64,000 nucleotides of DNA from Spirodela intermedia. Taxonomy: Eukaryota; Streptophyta; Magnoliopsida; Alismatales; Araceae. The stretch covers positions 374,501 to 438,500 of the forward strand of contig LR746264.1 in the NCBI GenBank assembly GCA_902729315.2, given 5' to 3'. The position numbers were made by a program, and so were the translations under genes. Under the pieces are notes generated by a model, which made no database searches, was not told the DNA's origin, and worked only from the letters and a program-made list of their open reading frames with translations. Of this stretch, positions 24,995 to 36,924 are shown piece by piece (position 1 is the first letter of the stretch; every line of letters starts with the position of its first letter).

Positions 24995-27623
24995 GCTAGG
25001 ATGGATACAAGGTGGACCAGAGCTTCACGAGGGTTCAAACCCAGAGCCCTCCTATAGCGCTTCCCCTCACCCTTTTTCATGCCTGAATCTCCCTCTGTGT
25101 GATCTACGGTAGGCGATCGATCGAGGCCAACAAGCCAAATGCCAAGTCCAGCTTACACGAAGACGCTCCACTCCCAGTTTAGTAGATATCATTGCAACCC
25201 AGGTGTCTATAAATAGTTATGGCCCAACTTATTTAAATATTTTGGCAATAAAAAAGCACGTCCATTGATTTATCCGCAATTAGGCGACCTTATTTTACTC
25301 CTAATCCGTTATTTTTAATTAAATGACCTCGTAATTTAACACCGGTGATGACTTCCGCCATGTTTCTCGACGGGGCACATTCCAGGAATTATGTAGCTCG
25401 AGAAGTCAATCCGACCTCGCTGGCTCCCACTAAATCCAGCGTTGACTTGAATGATTACCTCCGTGAACATCTTCATATCGGTTTAAGATCATAAGATTGC
25501 CATAAAAAAGTCGTGATAAAAAAGTCCGACGATTCGACTCTAATGAATTCATTGAAAATAGAGGAGATAAAGAGTACGGTTTCTCTTGGCTTACCCTTTG
25601 GCGAGGGATCCTCGACTGTCCTACTGGAGGAAGCAGGCGACGACGGCGACGGCGACGGCGACGGCGACCCCTACCTCGCCGGAAATGGGGGAGTAGGACG
25701 AACGGCGGTTCACCAACCCAGCCCATCCGAGCCTCTCGACTCGTCCGAGTCCAGCCAGTGGAATCCATCTTCTTCGCTGACCGTAACTCTTGAGAACATC
25801 CCCTCGTCTCCTCTCTCTTGATTGGTGATAAGTACATGAAAAGTCACACGTGTCAGGCGAGATGGGATCGATATTAATTATACGAAACATCACCGTGTTT
25901 ATCTCCTTAGAAGTGTTGTCAATCTCTGTCGACGTGTCAGGTACACGCGGCACGCAAGATATGTTTCTTTCCATGAAATTTACAGGACATCCTGACCCGG
26001 CAGTGCGCGTGCAATTTCAGTGTCAAGAAGGTGCGATTGTAAATGGCGTATTTGAAAAGAGTCTTTATACAAATTGTTGACATTTGGCTGCGTGTGGCCG
26101 AAAACGTTAATCGAGCCCCGTGACTCTTCGGGTCAGCCCTTGTTTGGAATTATTACCTGGCTCATTGCCACATGGACATCTGTATAGCGTCCACGTCTCA
26201 AGAGAGTCAACACTTGACCTCTTTGAATTATGGGCCAGGCCAAAATACGGAACGAGTGGACTGGACTGGGCCGATCTTAATAACGACCCCTTGGACTATT
26301 GGAAAGATTTGACCCACTAAAAAAATTCAGCTTCTCGGGACTCGGGCAAGTCAAAATAAAACACGTAGCATCTGGAGAATGTTGGGCCCACCTAAAACTC
26401 ATCCGGGTCCATTTTGGGCCCGACCAGAAGAGGCCCAAAGTCAAAGCATTTGGGGCCCACGAAAAAGGCGACTAGATTCTCCTCCAAGTAAACGTGGGGA
26501 TCAAGCAATTACCGTATTGCCCCCAACTACTAGTCTAAGGCTTCGGGATGCAATTGACCCAGCAGCTGCTCGCCACTAGATTTTCTCACTCCTGACGATA
26601 GACAGGGGATCTGGGAAGTTTGCCACAGGATGGTAGCCTTTGAGACGTTAAAGCATGAGCGAGAGTGAATGTCAAAGAGATTTTGAGTAGCCGTAATGCT
26701 TTCTCTCACAATGAATATTGCATTAAGAAAGTCGCGATTAATCCCGCGGGATGAAGTTTCATCTAGCCATTGAAACGACGACAAAAACTCCTGAAGAAAA
26801 TCGGTCAAGGTCAACCTTTTTAACAACTAACACGATGGACCTTTTTTCAAAGGTAAACATCAAAAAAAAAAGAGCAATTTTGACGATCTAATGTTTGTTG
26901 GGCAGTTCAAAATTTCCACAAATTGTGAAAGAAATTGGATATAAGTCCAGGCCATAAGATACTCTGCTTAGGTCAATGAGCTAGGAACTCGTTTATTCCA
27001 TAAAGTCAACCTTATACTAATCATACGCATTTGAGGAACACGTAAATACGGTATATGTGGACCGCTCCCCACCGGACCTTGGGTTATCAGATGCCAATAT
27101 GAATAATTGGACAGACTTGGAGCTCCCCCAAAGGGCCCGACAAAGGTTAGAGCTAGAGAGCTGTCGGCATTCCACGATTTCTGATACCCATCGCCATCGG
27201 AAAGATTATGATATCTATCAAAACTGTTGTGAGAGGAATAAATATGATTTTATTAATTACCTAGGAAGGACATTGTCTCTGACCATCCATTATTCTCCCA
27301 CATCATCCCCTCATGCCCCTACCTCTCTCTCTCTCGCACACACAAGGTAGTGTTCATGACAGAAAGCAACGGGGAGGAAGAAGGGAACGACGAAGAGAAC
27401 CTAACCAAAGACAAGGGTTCACCTGTTTCTCCACTCTCTCTCACTCTCTCTCTGTGTCTGTATCTCTCTCTGCCTGTTTCGGGCCATAGGTCTTGGGTCT
27501 ACTCTGGGTCTTCCCCCATCCATGATCCTTGCCTTACCTCCTCTTGTCTGTACTTTCTCCCTCTCGAATTCCACTCTCCCCCTCCCCCTGGCGCATGCCT
27601 CAGGAATTTCTCTCCCGTGTTCA
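24237..27623. other. Intergenic region, no gene supported
   Basis: Includes the HD-Zip 3' flank, CT runs at about 24560-24580 and 24955-24993, a poly-G run at about 24592-24602, and a GAC/GGCGAC triplet run at about 25640-25667. Plus-strand and minus-strand frames of about 100 codons around 25.5-25.9 kb resemble no family I know. CT-rich DNA at about 27430-27475 probably belongs to the KNOX leader or promoter. Confidence 0.4.
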
Positions 27624-30383
27624 ATGGAAGTAGACTTGTACCATGTGGTCACCGGCAATTCTGGCACCCCCCCAGGTGGCGATCTCCTTTCTGCATCGTC
27701 TTCCTCGTCGCCGGCAGCTGCTAACCCCCCCGCTGCAGGGGGAACTCCCTCATGGGAGAGAACCTACGAAACGAAATCTGCAGCCGCCGCCGCCGCCACC
27801 AACAGTGCCTATGAGAGAGAAATCTACGAGAACCCCCTTCTGCCATATTCCAGGTTAGAAGGTGGATCATCCTACGGTACGTTTGGGGAAACAGGAGGAA
27901 GGGAGGGAAGCCCTTCTCCCTCTGATTTGGAACATATGAAGGCCAAGATCACCGCCCATCCCCGGTACTCAACCCTTGTCGAGGCGTATATAGAGTGCCA
28001 GAAGGTAAGTAACCTCATTAAGTTTCACTTAATTGATAGTCTCATCAATTATACTTGTTTCTCACGATAGTTTACTCAATGCCCAGGTCGGAGCGACGCC
28101 ACGGGTGGCGGCGCGGCTGGCGGCGGTTGCCGGTGAGTTGGGTACCCAACAGCGGGCGGCCAGATGCTTCCATGACGCGCCTTCCGTTGATCCTGAGCTT
28201 AGCCAATTCATGGTGACGATCACCAGCGAAGCCCTCATTTAGTTGATTCCACTCACGAAACTTTTGATCATTATATGCTGCAATAAAGGAGGCATACTGT
28301 AACGTACTGGTGATGTACCGGGAGGAGCTGAAGAGGCCCCTGCAGGAGGCCATGGATTTCCTTCGGAGGGCGGAAGCGCAGCTCAATGAACTCTCCGCCG
28401 GTTCTCCATGGCTCTTCTCTGGTAATCATCTCCGCCATACTTATCTGCGTAGAGTACACATGGGTACCAAAATATGCGTGAAAACCTAGTAAATATTATA
28501 AAATGATGAATAAAGTCATGACATTACCTGTATGAGCTACATCTAGTATTTGCTGATTGACCTAGAATTAAATGATCGAATCTTCTATTTTCTGTTACTT
28601 TCAAGGGACGGGGGAAGAAGCCACCTTGGTGTTTGGGCTTAGGGTTGGAACGGCCACTCTTAATCTTTGAGATGCTTGACAGCAGAGCCTCACAAATCGC
28701 TGGGCAGCAGAGCCTGACAGTATTATCCATATGAGATGCTTAAACCTCTCTATCTACATATCCACGTGGCGTGCAGTGTTGTCAAACAATGAAAGTTATT
28801 TACTCCTACCATACCTCATATCACTACTGTGTGTGTGTGTGTCCGGCCCAGTTCTTCCCAGTTTTATTCTCCTCTCTCCATATGTAAGCACCCTCCCAAA
28901 GCAGTGAGACAAGACGTTCATTCATTCATTATTCCTTATAGACGATAGGGAGAGCAGACGTCCCTCTGGCAAACAGATGAGCTTGTGGAGCCTAAGGAGA
29001 AGGAAACCCCCCCCCCCCCTCCCCCCCTCCGGCGCACTCACCCACTCCTTTAGGGTTCTAGGGGGAGATGATGGCACCACGGGAAAAGCCAGTGAATAAT
29101 CAATAATTGTTCCCAACCCTTCCATAGTTGACATGATATGGAAGTCCTGGCCACCTGATTCTTCTCCAGTCAACCCCACCTGGGTACCTCATATGGCTAG
29201 CACTGTTTCGTCCATGGCTAGGGGAAAGGGTGTGGTGCAACTCCTCACTGTTACAACCACTGATGAAAGCACAGGCTAGGGTCCGATCTCTTTCTCTATC
29301 TTTCTAGCCATTCCGTTTACGTGAAAGAATAATCTACGTGGTGTCGTGCCGTTCCTCTCAGTCTTCACCAAAGGAAAGTTCTTGAGGGAGGGAGGGAGAG
29401 AGAGAGAGAGAGAGAGAGTAACTTTATATGGGTGGTCATCCATCTCCGGTTCGAATTTGAGAAGGGTTTTATGCACGTGAACATCGGCCTTTAGATCGAC
29501 GGAATCAATTTTCTGGCTCCCAGGAGCTAAAAAATTATGGCCATAGAGATATCAGGAAAATGGGTTCTATTATCTGATTTTTGGAACACTAGCTAGAGAG
29601 AGACGGAGAGAGAGAGAGAGAGAGCATGAAGTGATGAACGTCTGTTGCACCCCCGCAGAGGAAAACTTCGAAGACAGCTGGTCGTCTGAAGAGGACGGGG
29701 ATGCCTGTGGGAGAGGAAGAGAGCTCGCCGAGGACCGTCAACAGGCCATGGGCAGAGATCTCAAGAACAACCTCCTGAAGAGGTACGGCGAGCACCTCTG
29801 CAGCCTCAAGCAGGAGCTCTCGAAGAAGAAGAACAAGAAAGGCAAGCTGCCCAAGGAAGCCAGACAGAAGCTGCTCATCTGGTGGGAGCTGCACTACAGC
29901 TGGCCATATCCGTCGGTATATATCCTTATTTTTAATTTCACAATTAATTACTATACTTTCTCCTCATTTCTGTTATGTTAGAATAATCCCTCATTTATTT
30001 CTTACACATGGGCGACTCCTTTCATAAATCGCTAGTTCTGCGTAAGATGATCTGATACGATAACGATTGAAATTCTTAGCATAACAATGATCGATCTTAC
30101 AGGAATCAGTAGACCTCTCGCCTTCGCTCTTGCATTCTTACCAACACCTACTAATTTTAGGTTTCCGTCCATCTTGTGAGAGTAGGAATCGGAGAAGGCG
30201 GCCTTAGAGGAGTCGACAGGCCTCACCCAGAATCAGATCAGCAACTGGTTCATCAACCAGAGGAAGCGCCACTGGAAGCCATCGGAGGATGCCCGGCCAG
30301 GAGTGGGAGAGGGGCGGGCGGCAGCTGTGTACATGGCCGGGCAGTCCTTCCCCGGCGACGGGCGATACCGGGCTGGGCCCTGA
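27624..30383 (+). CDS. KNAT1: Class I KNOX homeobox protein, BREVIPEDICELLUS/KNAT1-like
   Basis: TALE homeodomain factor that keeps shoot meristem cells undifferentiated and patterns stem and inflorescence. Five exons join in phase: 27624-28004, 28087-28212, 28289-28421, 29659-29915, 30186-30383 (364 aa). KNOX1 begins about residue 105 ([20 protein letters not shown]); KNOX2 spans about 162-205 ([11 protein letters not shown], then [20 protein letters not shown]). The ELK region is at about 247-268, and the homeodomain at about 270-333 with the TALE PYP loop and [15 protein letters not shown]. The end [17 protein letters not shown] resembles KNAT1 (GDGPYRLGP), which places it in that clade. 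Oddities: the ELK box begins D-L-K instead of E-L-K, and helix III reads ISNWF where INNWF is usual. Intron 3 is long (1237 bp) and ends in GA repeats just before the ELK exon. The ortholog name is inferred; class I KNOX is sure. Confidence 0.93.
29391..29419 (+). repeat. (GA)n run in KNOX intron 3
   Basis: Starts GGGAGGGAGGG and continues as about 12 AG units. GA runs of this length are binding sites for plant BBR/BPC GAGA factors (family knowledge). Here it is intronic, about 240 bases before the ELK exon. Confidence 0.85.
29605..29624 (+). repeat. Second (GA)n run next to KNOX ELK exon
   Basis: About 10 GA units ending 34 bases before the exon 4 acceptor. Together with the run at 29391-29419 it forms a GA pair in the last 270 bases of intron 3. 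Confidence 0.85.
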
Positions 30384-30995
30384 TCTTCCATCTATTGCCC
30401 AATACGTGAATAAAGTTCCCACTCCTTCCCATCAGAAGGATTGCTAAATTTGACCGTCATGGAGTCATCCCCGGGAGGACGAAGAACAAGACCGCTTAGA
30501 AATGCCCTAATTGTGAACAAAAATGTGGTCACCTTGCCGTGAACTGCTTCCAAGGTGGGGTCTGGATTGGGAGCTGCTGAGTGTCATCCTGCGACTGACC
30601 AGATAGAAGTAGATCGTCCCCCTCTGATTCGATGCTCTTAATCGTTATGGGGTCATTGTCGTTAATTCATCATTGAGGAACAAAACAGGTGTATTTTTCT
30701 AGAGAGGTTATGCGCATAATCATAAGCATCATGCTTTGACAATTTCTATAGTTGACTTCTTTTTCTAGTGCGAGACTTCTTGACGAGCAACGACTTCTAC
30801 GTGTTTCGTAACCACCGCCGGAGCCTGGTCAACCTCCTCTGTGAGTCCACGCACGGATAGAAACTGTTTGATCAGACAATGGACGGCGTTTGGCTTCGAA
30901 GGAAGTCAAGTAACGTCAAGATATCTATATTGACAGTCATGGGCAAATGACACGTACCCACTCCGTCGTTGGGCCGCATCCTCCTAGTGTTCCCC
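30384..30995. other. KNOX 3' flank, no gene seen
   Basis: No recognisable coding potential. It separates the KNOX stop codon from the MADS-like remnant. Confidence 0.45.
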
Positions 30996-31255
30996 TCAGA
31001 AGAACCTGAAGCCCAACTGCATGCCGCCGCAACCCTCGTATTGGAATGGCCCGGTGGCGGGCAAATTCACCGGAGCGGCGGGGCGCGAGTGGACCGCCGC
31101 CGCCACCTCGGGGGGCCGCAGAGGACGCAGAGGTCGCAGGCCGTCTTGAAAAGCCCCTTCAGGCGCTTGGAGAAGCAGACCTGGCGGTCCTCCTCGGACA
31201 TGATTGTTCTTCTTCGTCTTCTTCCGTCGAGCGGGGGGCCCAATGTCTCGATCCG
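30996..31255 (-). pseudogene. Type I MADS-box fragment, frameshifted
   Basis: On the minus strand, from 31255 downward, the frame reads GRRRRRTIMSEEDRQVCFSK and then RLKGLFKTACDLCVLCG. This is the pattern of a type I (M-alpha-like) MADS domain (typically RQVTFSKRRxGLFKKASELxxLCGAEVAV). Straight after LCG there is a run of six C on the coding strand (31110-31115). The frame then changes: the original frame hits a stop soon after, while the +1/-2 frame continues EVAAAVHSRPAAPVNLPATG to a stop at 30996-30998. There is no ATG at the expected MADS start; the only in-frame ATG lies inside the domain at 31201. It is best read as a decaying single-exon type I MADS gene. An intact divergent gene with an error in the C run is the alternative. 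Confidence 0.6.
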
Positions 31256-31481
31256 TTAATCGGTAGTGACTAGTTCGGCCCGATTCACGTGCGACATATA
31301 TGGCACGTGCCTCGTTAGGGCAGACGTCTGTGTTCCTCCCGGCCCCCTAACCCCCTGGTTAAACCCTTGTCTCTTGGTTGTCTCCCAGCTGGAAGCCTTC
31401 GCGTAGCCGAGTGTATCTGCAAGAGGAGGCCGAAGGGGAACAAAGAGAAGACAATTTCCTTCGCACTCTGAGTAGCAGAAA

Positions 31482-33773
31482 ATGGTGGTATATCCGTGCG
31501 CTTCCTTCTTCTTCTTCTTATTTTTCTTGTTGTTGTCATTGCGGCTGCTCCTGATGTGGTTTTAGTATTGGTTCATGTTGTTCTCTTTCCTTTGACAGAG
31601 CAACGAGGCTGTGAATCCGAAAGCATACCCCCTGGCAGATGCGCAGCTCACGATCACCATACTCGACCTGGTCCAGCAGGCGGCAAACTATAAACAGCTC
31701 AAGAAGGGAGCCAACGAAGGTTCCCTGATTTGCTAATTTTTGTCTCTCTCGGATGTGTTGTTGTTGGATTCTTCTAGACGATGTGCTTTTCCCTTTTGCT
31801 ACGGTCCTGATCACTGTGTATCCATCTTCAGCGACCAAAACCCTAAACAGGGGAATCTCGGAGTTCGTGGTGATGGCGGCGGATACCGAGCCCCTTGAGA
31901 TTCTTCTCCACCTCCCCTTACTCGCTGAAGACAAGGTAGTCTTCCCGTTTCTATTTTTTTTTCAGGTGATTGCATTTTTCATCACGAAAATATCCTTTTC
32001 TGCTGCGCGCATCTGTGATTTCAACGTTGATGGAATGGCCAAAATCGCGTTTATTTCTAGAAATCTGTTATTGGTTCATTGTGCTTTTCATAAAGCACAG
32101 ATTACAAGGAGGTTTCCTGGCGATGTTTTACCTTGTTTAAGGTCATGTAGGATCTACCTTTGGGTGTATCTTGACTTCATAGGTGTCCCTGCTATGGATT
32201 ATGCCCTCTGTTTCCGTCGACGGTAGTACCCATTCTTATTCAAGTGTCACCGGAAGCGTTGACTTATTTTGGTGAACATTAAAGAAAGTCAAATAACAGG
32301 AAATTGCTTATCTCCATCTTTTCATAGTCTAAGATTTTTTCTTACATCATCTATATGTAACCCTCTAAATGGTGTGCATCTCTGCTGTAGATATCATAGA
32401 TTTTCCTCCTTGGCATATACATATATATAGTTATATATATTTTATTTTCTGAGTGCAAGTAGGCGCCTCTATGATCCTGAAATGGTCAGCCCATCTTTTT
32501 TGTTCTTACTGCCTCGTCGGAGAAACCATTAAGGTACTTATGTATCATTGTTCGAAGATATATACTTGAGAGACATTCGGATTAGACCTTTCAATCCATT
32601 CAATGTAGCTGCAGCAAGTGCTGATGGTATGGGTTTTTATCTCCATTGGTTTCTTGACTAGTCTTTCCCACCACCAAAACTTCTGCCTTATCCCGACCTT
32701 TTGTATTGATGGAGCCTGTGTTCTTTGTCCGGGGCCAAATTTTCCATGGACCATAAGATTTTTTATATTATGCATGAAGACATGAATGAACCAAAGCCGT
32801 GTAGACCATAAGTTTTAGCCTGAAGCCTGTGCTTAAAACATCTGTGCTCTGTGGCTCTTGATTTGGGGTTGACCATGAGGATTTTGGTAGGCAGGAGTCT
32901 TCAGAAATGCTAAGAACATGTAATTTATCCACAAAGTTTGCCTGAAGAAGAAAAGAAATTATCCATCCACAGACAGATGACCTTAGATTTTTCATTCAAG
33001 AACCAGAATATGTAGTCACTATGGTATCCTGAGCTTCATATTACGAATAAGTATGTAATCGGCTATCTTTGATTGGTAATGCGTTCGCATGAATGCTGTA
33101 TGAAATGTCAAAAATCATTATATGCATTGATACAATGTTCCTTGATGCTTTAAATCATGTAGATTAATAATCATCATATGCCTGGGTGTGGGGCATCAGC
33201 AGCAGCACCATCACAGACTGGCATGAGGAAGCTTGGGTCTGCTTTACTGCTGGCCTCTTTCTCTTTCTTATGAAAACGCTTCCATTTATTCATTTTAGAA
33301 CTAAAATCGTGTTATATGCTATTTCAAGTCATTTTGGCTTGGCCTCGGTTAATCCCGGATTATCCTTCACATGAACCTTCATTTTTTTTAATTTTTAGTT
33401 TTTTTTCTGATGGCCCTTCGATTTTATTATTTAGATAAGTATCTGATCTGCAACCTAAGCTAAGAGCTGTGATTGGTTCTTTCCTGGCCAGAACGTCCCA
33501 TACGTCTTCGTTCCTTCCAAACAAGCCCTCGGACGAGCCTGTGGAGTCACCAGACCCGTCATCGCCTGTTCCGTCACCAGCAACGAGGGAAGCCAGTTGA
33601 AATCTCAAATCCAGCAACTCAAGGTACAAATCCCTCTCTCTCTCATCAGTTCATGGGGGGGGTGGATTGAGGGTCCGAAGTCAACGGGTCGTTGACATTT
33701 TTTTTTAATACTCTGGGGAAACTAATTGGATCACGGGTTTTGCCAGGATGCGATCGAGAAGCTTCTCATCTGA
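31482..33773 (+). CDS. SNU13: SNU13/NHP2L1 (15.5K) RNA-binding protein, L7Ae family
   Basis: Kink-turn RNA-binding protein of the U4/U6.U5 tri-snRNP and of box C/D snoRNPs, acting in the nucleus and nucleolus. Five coding exons: 31482-31487 (only ATG GTG), 31599-31719, 31832-31935, 33492-33623, 33747-33773, in phase, 129 aa, matching the family's about 128. Conserved blocks: [80 protein letters not shown] and [20 protein letters not shown], ending IEKLLI. The six-base first coding exon, MV, replaces the usual short M-T-G-type start. Its GT donor and the CAG acceptor at 31596-31598 both look normal. Intron 3 is 1556 bp with no coding signal. The gene heads a same-strand run with RPS29 and xylulokinase. 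Confidence 0.95.
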
Positions 33774-34093
33774 ATTTGTTCGAGCCTCTTCGTGACTGGC
33801 CCCAGAGTTTCAGTGGTCTCCCCTCCGAGGCTTTGACTGTTATGATGATCGGGTATCTTCTTCTTTCTATTTGAGGGATTTGCCAAGACTGGATTTTTTT
33901 TCTTGGTCAGGAAAGTTTCATTAGATTCTTGATGCTTCTCTCTCATCGGCGGTTTTCTCTCTCATTGACGGTCTCCTTCAATCAGGCCGTCAATGAGCGA
34001 ATGAGCCCGCCCGCTTCTCTTTTCCATAGCCTAGATTGGGAATTTGCGGCAGGGACAGGGATAAATGAGTAATTTCCGTCGGGTGAGTAGGCT

Positions 34094-34118
34094 TGGGCTC
34101 CGTTTGGGCTTTGGCCCA
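34094..34118 (+). promoter_or_regulatory. Cluster of three site II (TGGGCY) elements
   Basis: TGGGCT at 34094-34099 and 34105-34110 and GGCCCA (reverse form) at 34113-34118. Site II motifs are TCP-bound elements enriched in plant ribosomal-protein and proliferation genes (family knowledge). They lie about 460 bases before the RPS29 start. Confidence 0.55.
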
Positions 34119-34498
34119 ATATGAGCATTCGGGGGCAAGCTGTGTGGGTGAATCGTTGCCGTGCGTGGTTCAGCCCACTTGCAATTTGTCATCGAAGACC
34201 ACGGAGTGTAATAGGCGAAACACCGGCATCGTGCGCATGTCCACTGCGAGATGTACGCGTGTGCGATTATGAAATAGGAGCCAATAGGATTGTGAGTCGC
34301 TGGCTGACACGAGGGTTGTATGGGAGCCCAGTAAAAGTTACACGTGCCGAGGTTTTTGGAGAAGAACCTGATTGTTTCTCGAGATGTATGGTTCCGTGCG
34401 GCTGCTACGTACCAGTTTCTCGAGTCTGTGCTCCCTTTGGCCTCCGCGGTGCTACTTAAGACGCGCAGGGGATGAAGCATAGGGGTCTGGAGCGGCAA

Positions 34499-34507
34499 TT
34501 AGGGTTT
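34499..34507 (-). promoter_or_regulatory. Telo box upstream of RPS29
   Basis: TTAGGGTTT, the reverse of AAACCCTAA, 67 bases before the start codon. Telo boxes near the transcription start, together with site II elements, are the classical pair in plant ribosomal-protein promoters. Confidence 0.6.
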
Positions 34508-34573
34508 TCTTTTCCGTTGTAGCGGCGTCTTCGCGCTCGAGGCCGGTTCGTCCTTCAGGAGTAGGTAGCACCC

Positions 34574-36097
<1,524 letters not shown>

Positions 36098-36924
36098 GAA
36101 AGGAATGCGATGAAGGTGACGGCCGGTTGCGGGTAGCAGATATCTTCGGCAGCTAAAAATGATGTTTTTTTCCTTGGCTTCAGCTCTCGTTCAACAACCT
36201 GTGGAACTCCAACTCGTAGATCTTGTGAGACTTGGGAACGATCTTCATCATTAATGACTTCACGATTTTGGTGCAATATTCCCCCATGGTTGAAGATATG
36301 TGGAATCTATGATGTTCCTGATATTTGATATTTATGGCCCCCGTTAGACTAATATTTACCTGCATTGATTATCTAATATTTACGTAAAGGTAAGTATAAG
36401 TTATTATATATATAGATCTATTTATAATTTGATTTAAAGATGTTTTTAGTAAGTTGTGAGCATGGCCCACGTTATTTATTATTTGCCCTTGTACTGAATA
36501 TTTTGGACCAATTAGGCCCAAGTTAGCATGGCCCAATAAGTCCGAAAAGCCTTTTATGTCTCACCCACGAGGTGAAGAGGTCCTGCCACATTAGCTAAAG
36601 CATTCGACCACGTCACCGCAGATAATCCGCCCCTCTTTCGCTCTGTGGATCGCCCTCTTCGTAGGAGCTCTTCGGTGCCCGCCTCTGCGCGAAATCCGGA
36701 TCATCCCTCGCGCCGATCTTCCGGGCAGCCGAACGGCAATAATAACGCCATTTCCTCTACAGTTTCTCCACCGATCTTATCCTCTTCTCTCCGTTCCTCC
36801 TCGAGCCATCACGGATTTCGCGTTAAATAGCTGGAGGGGCCGGTTTCCTCAACCGTAGCTCTCCGCAGCTTCGCTCCTTCCTATCGTTCGATCTCCTTCC
36901 TTCCGCGCAGTCTTGAGTTCGGCG
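36098..36924. other. RPS29 3' flank and xylulokinase promoter
   Basis: No other gene recognised. The second half is GC-rich leader of the xylulokinase gene. An open frame at 36645-36830 is Ser/Arg-rich with no recognisable family and is probably leader sequence. Confidence 0.45.

Larger units (their letters stand above)
33774..34573. other. SNU13 to RPS29 intergenic region
   Basis: About 800 bases containing the RPS29 promoter signals listed separately. Nothing else recognised. Confidence 0.5.

Noticed and set aside
25010-25050. GGGTTCAAACCC near 25030, like a tRNA or SINE B box
   Set aside because: No matching A box, acceptor stem or cloverleaf at the right distance; a chance palindrome is more likely.
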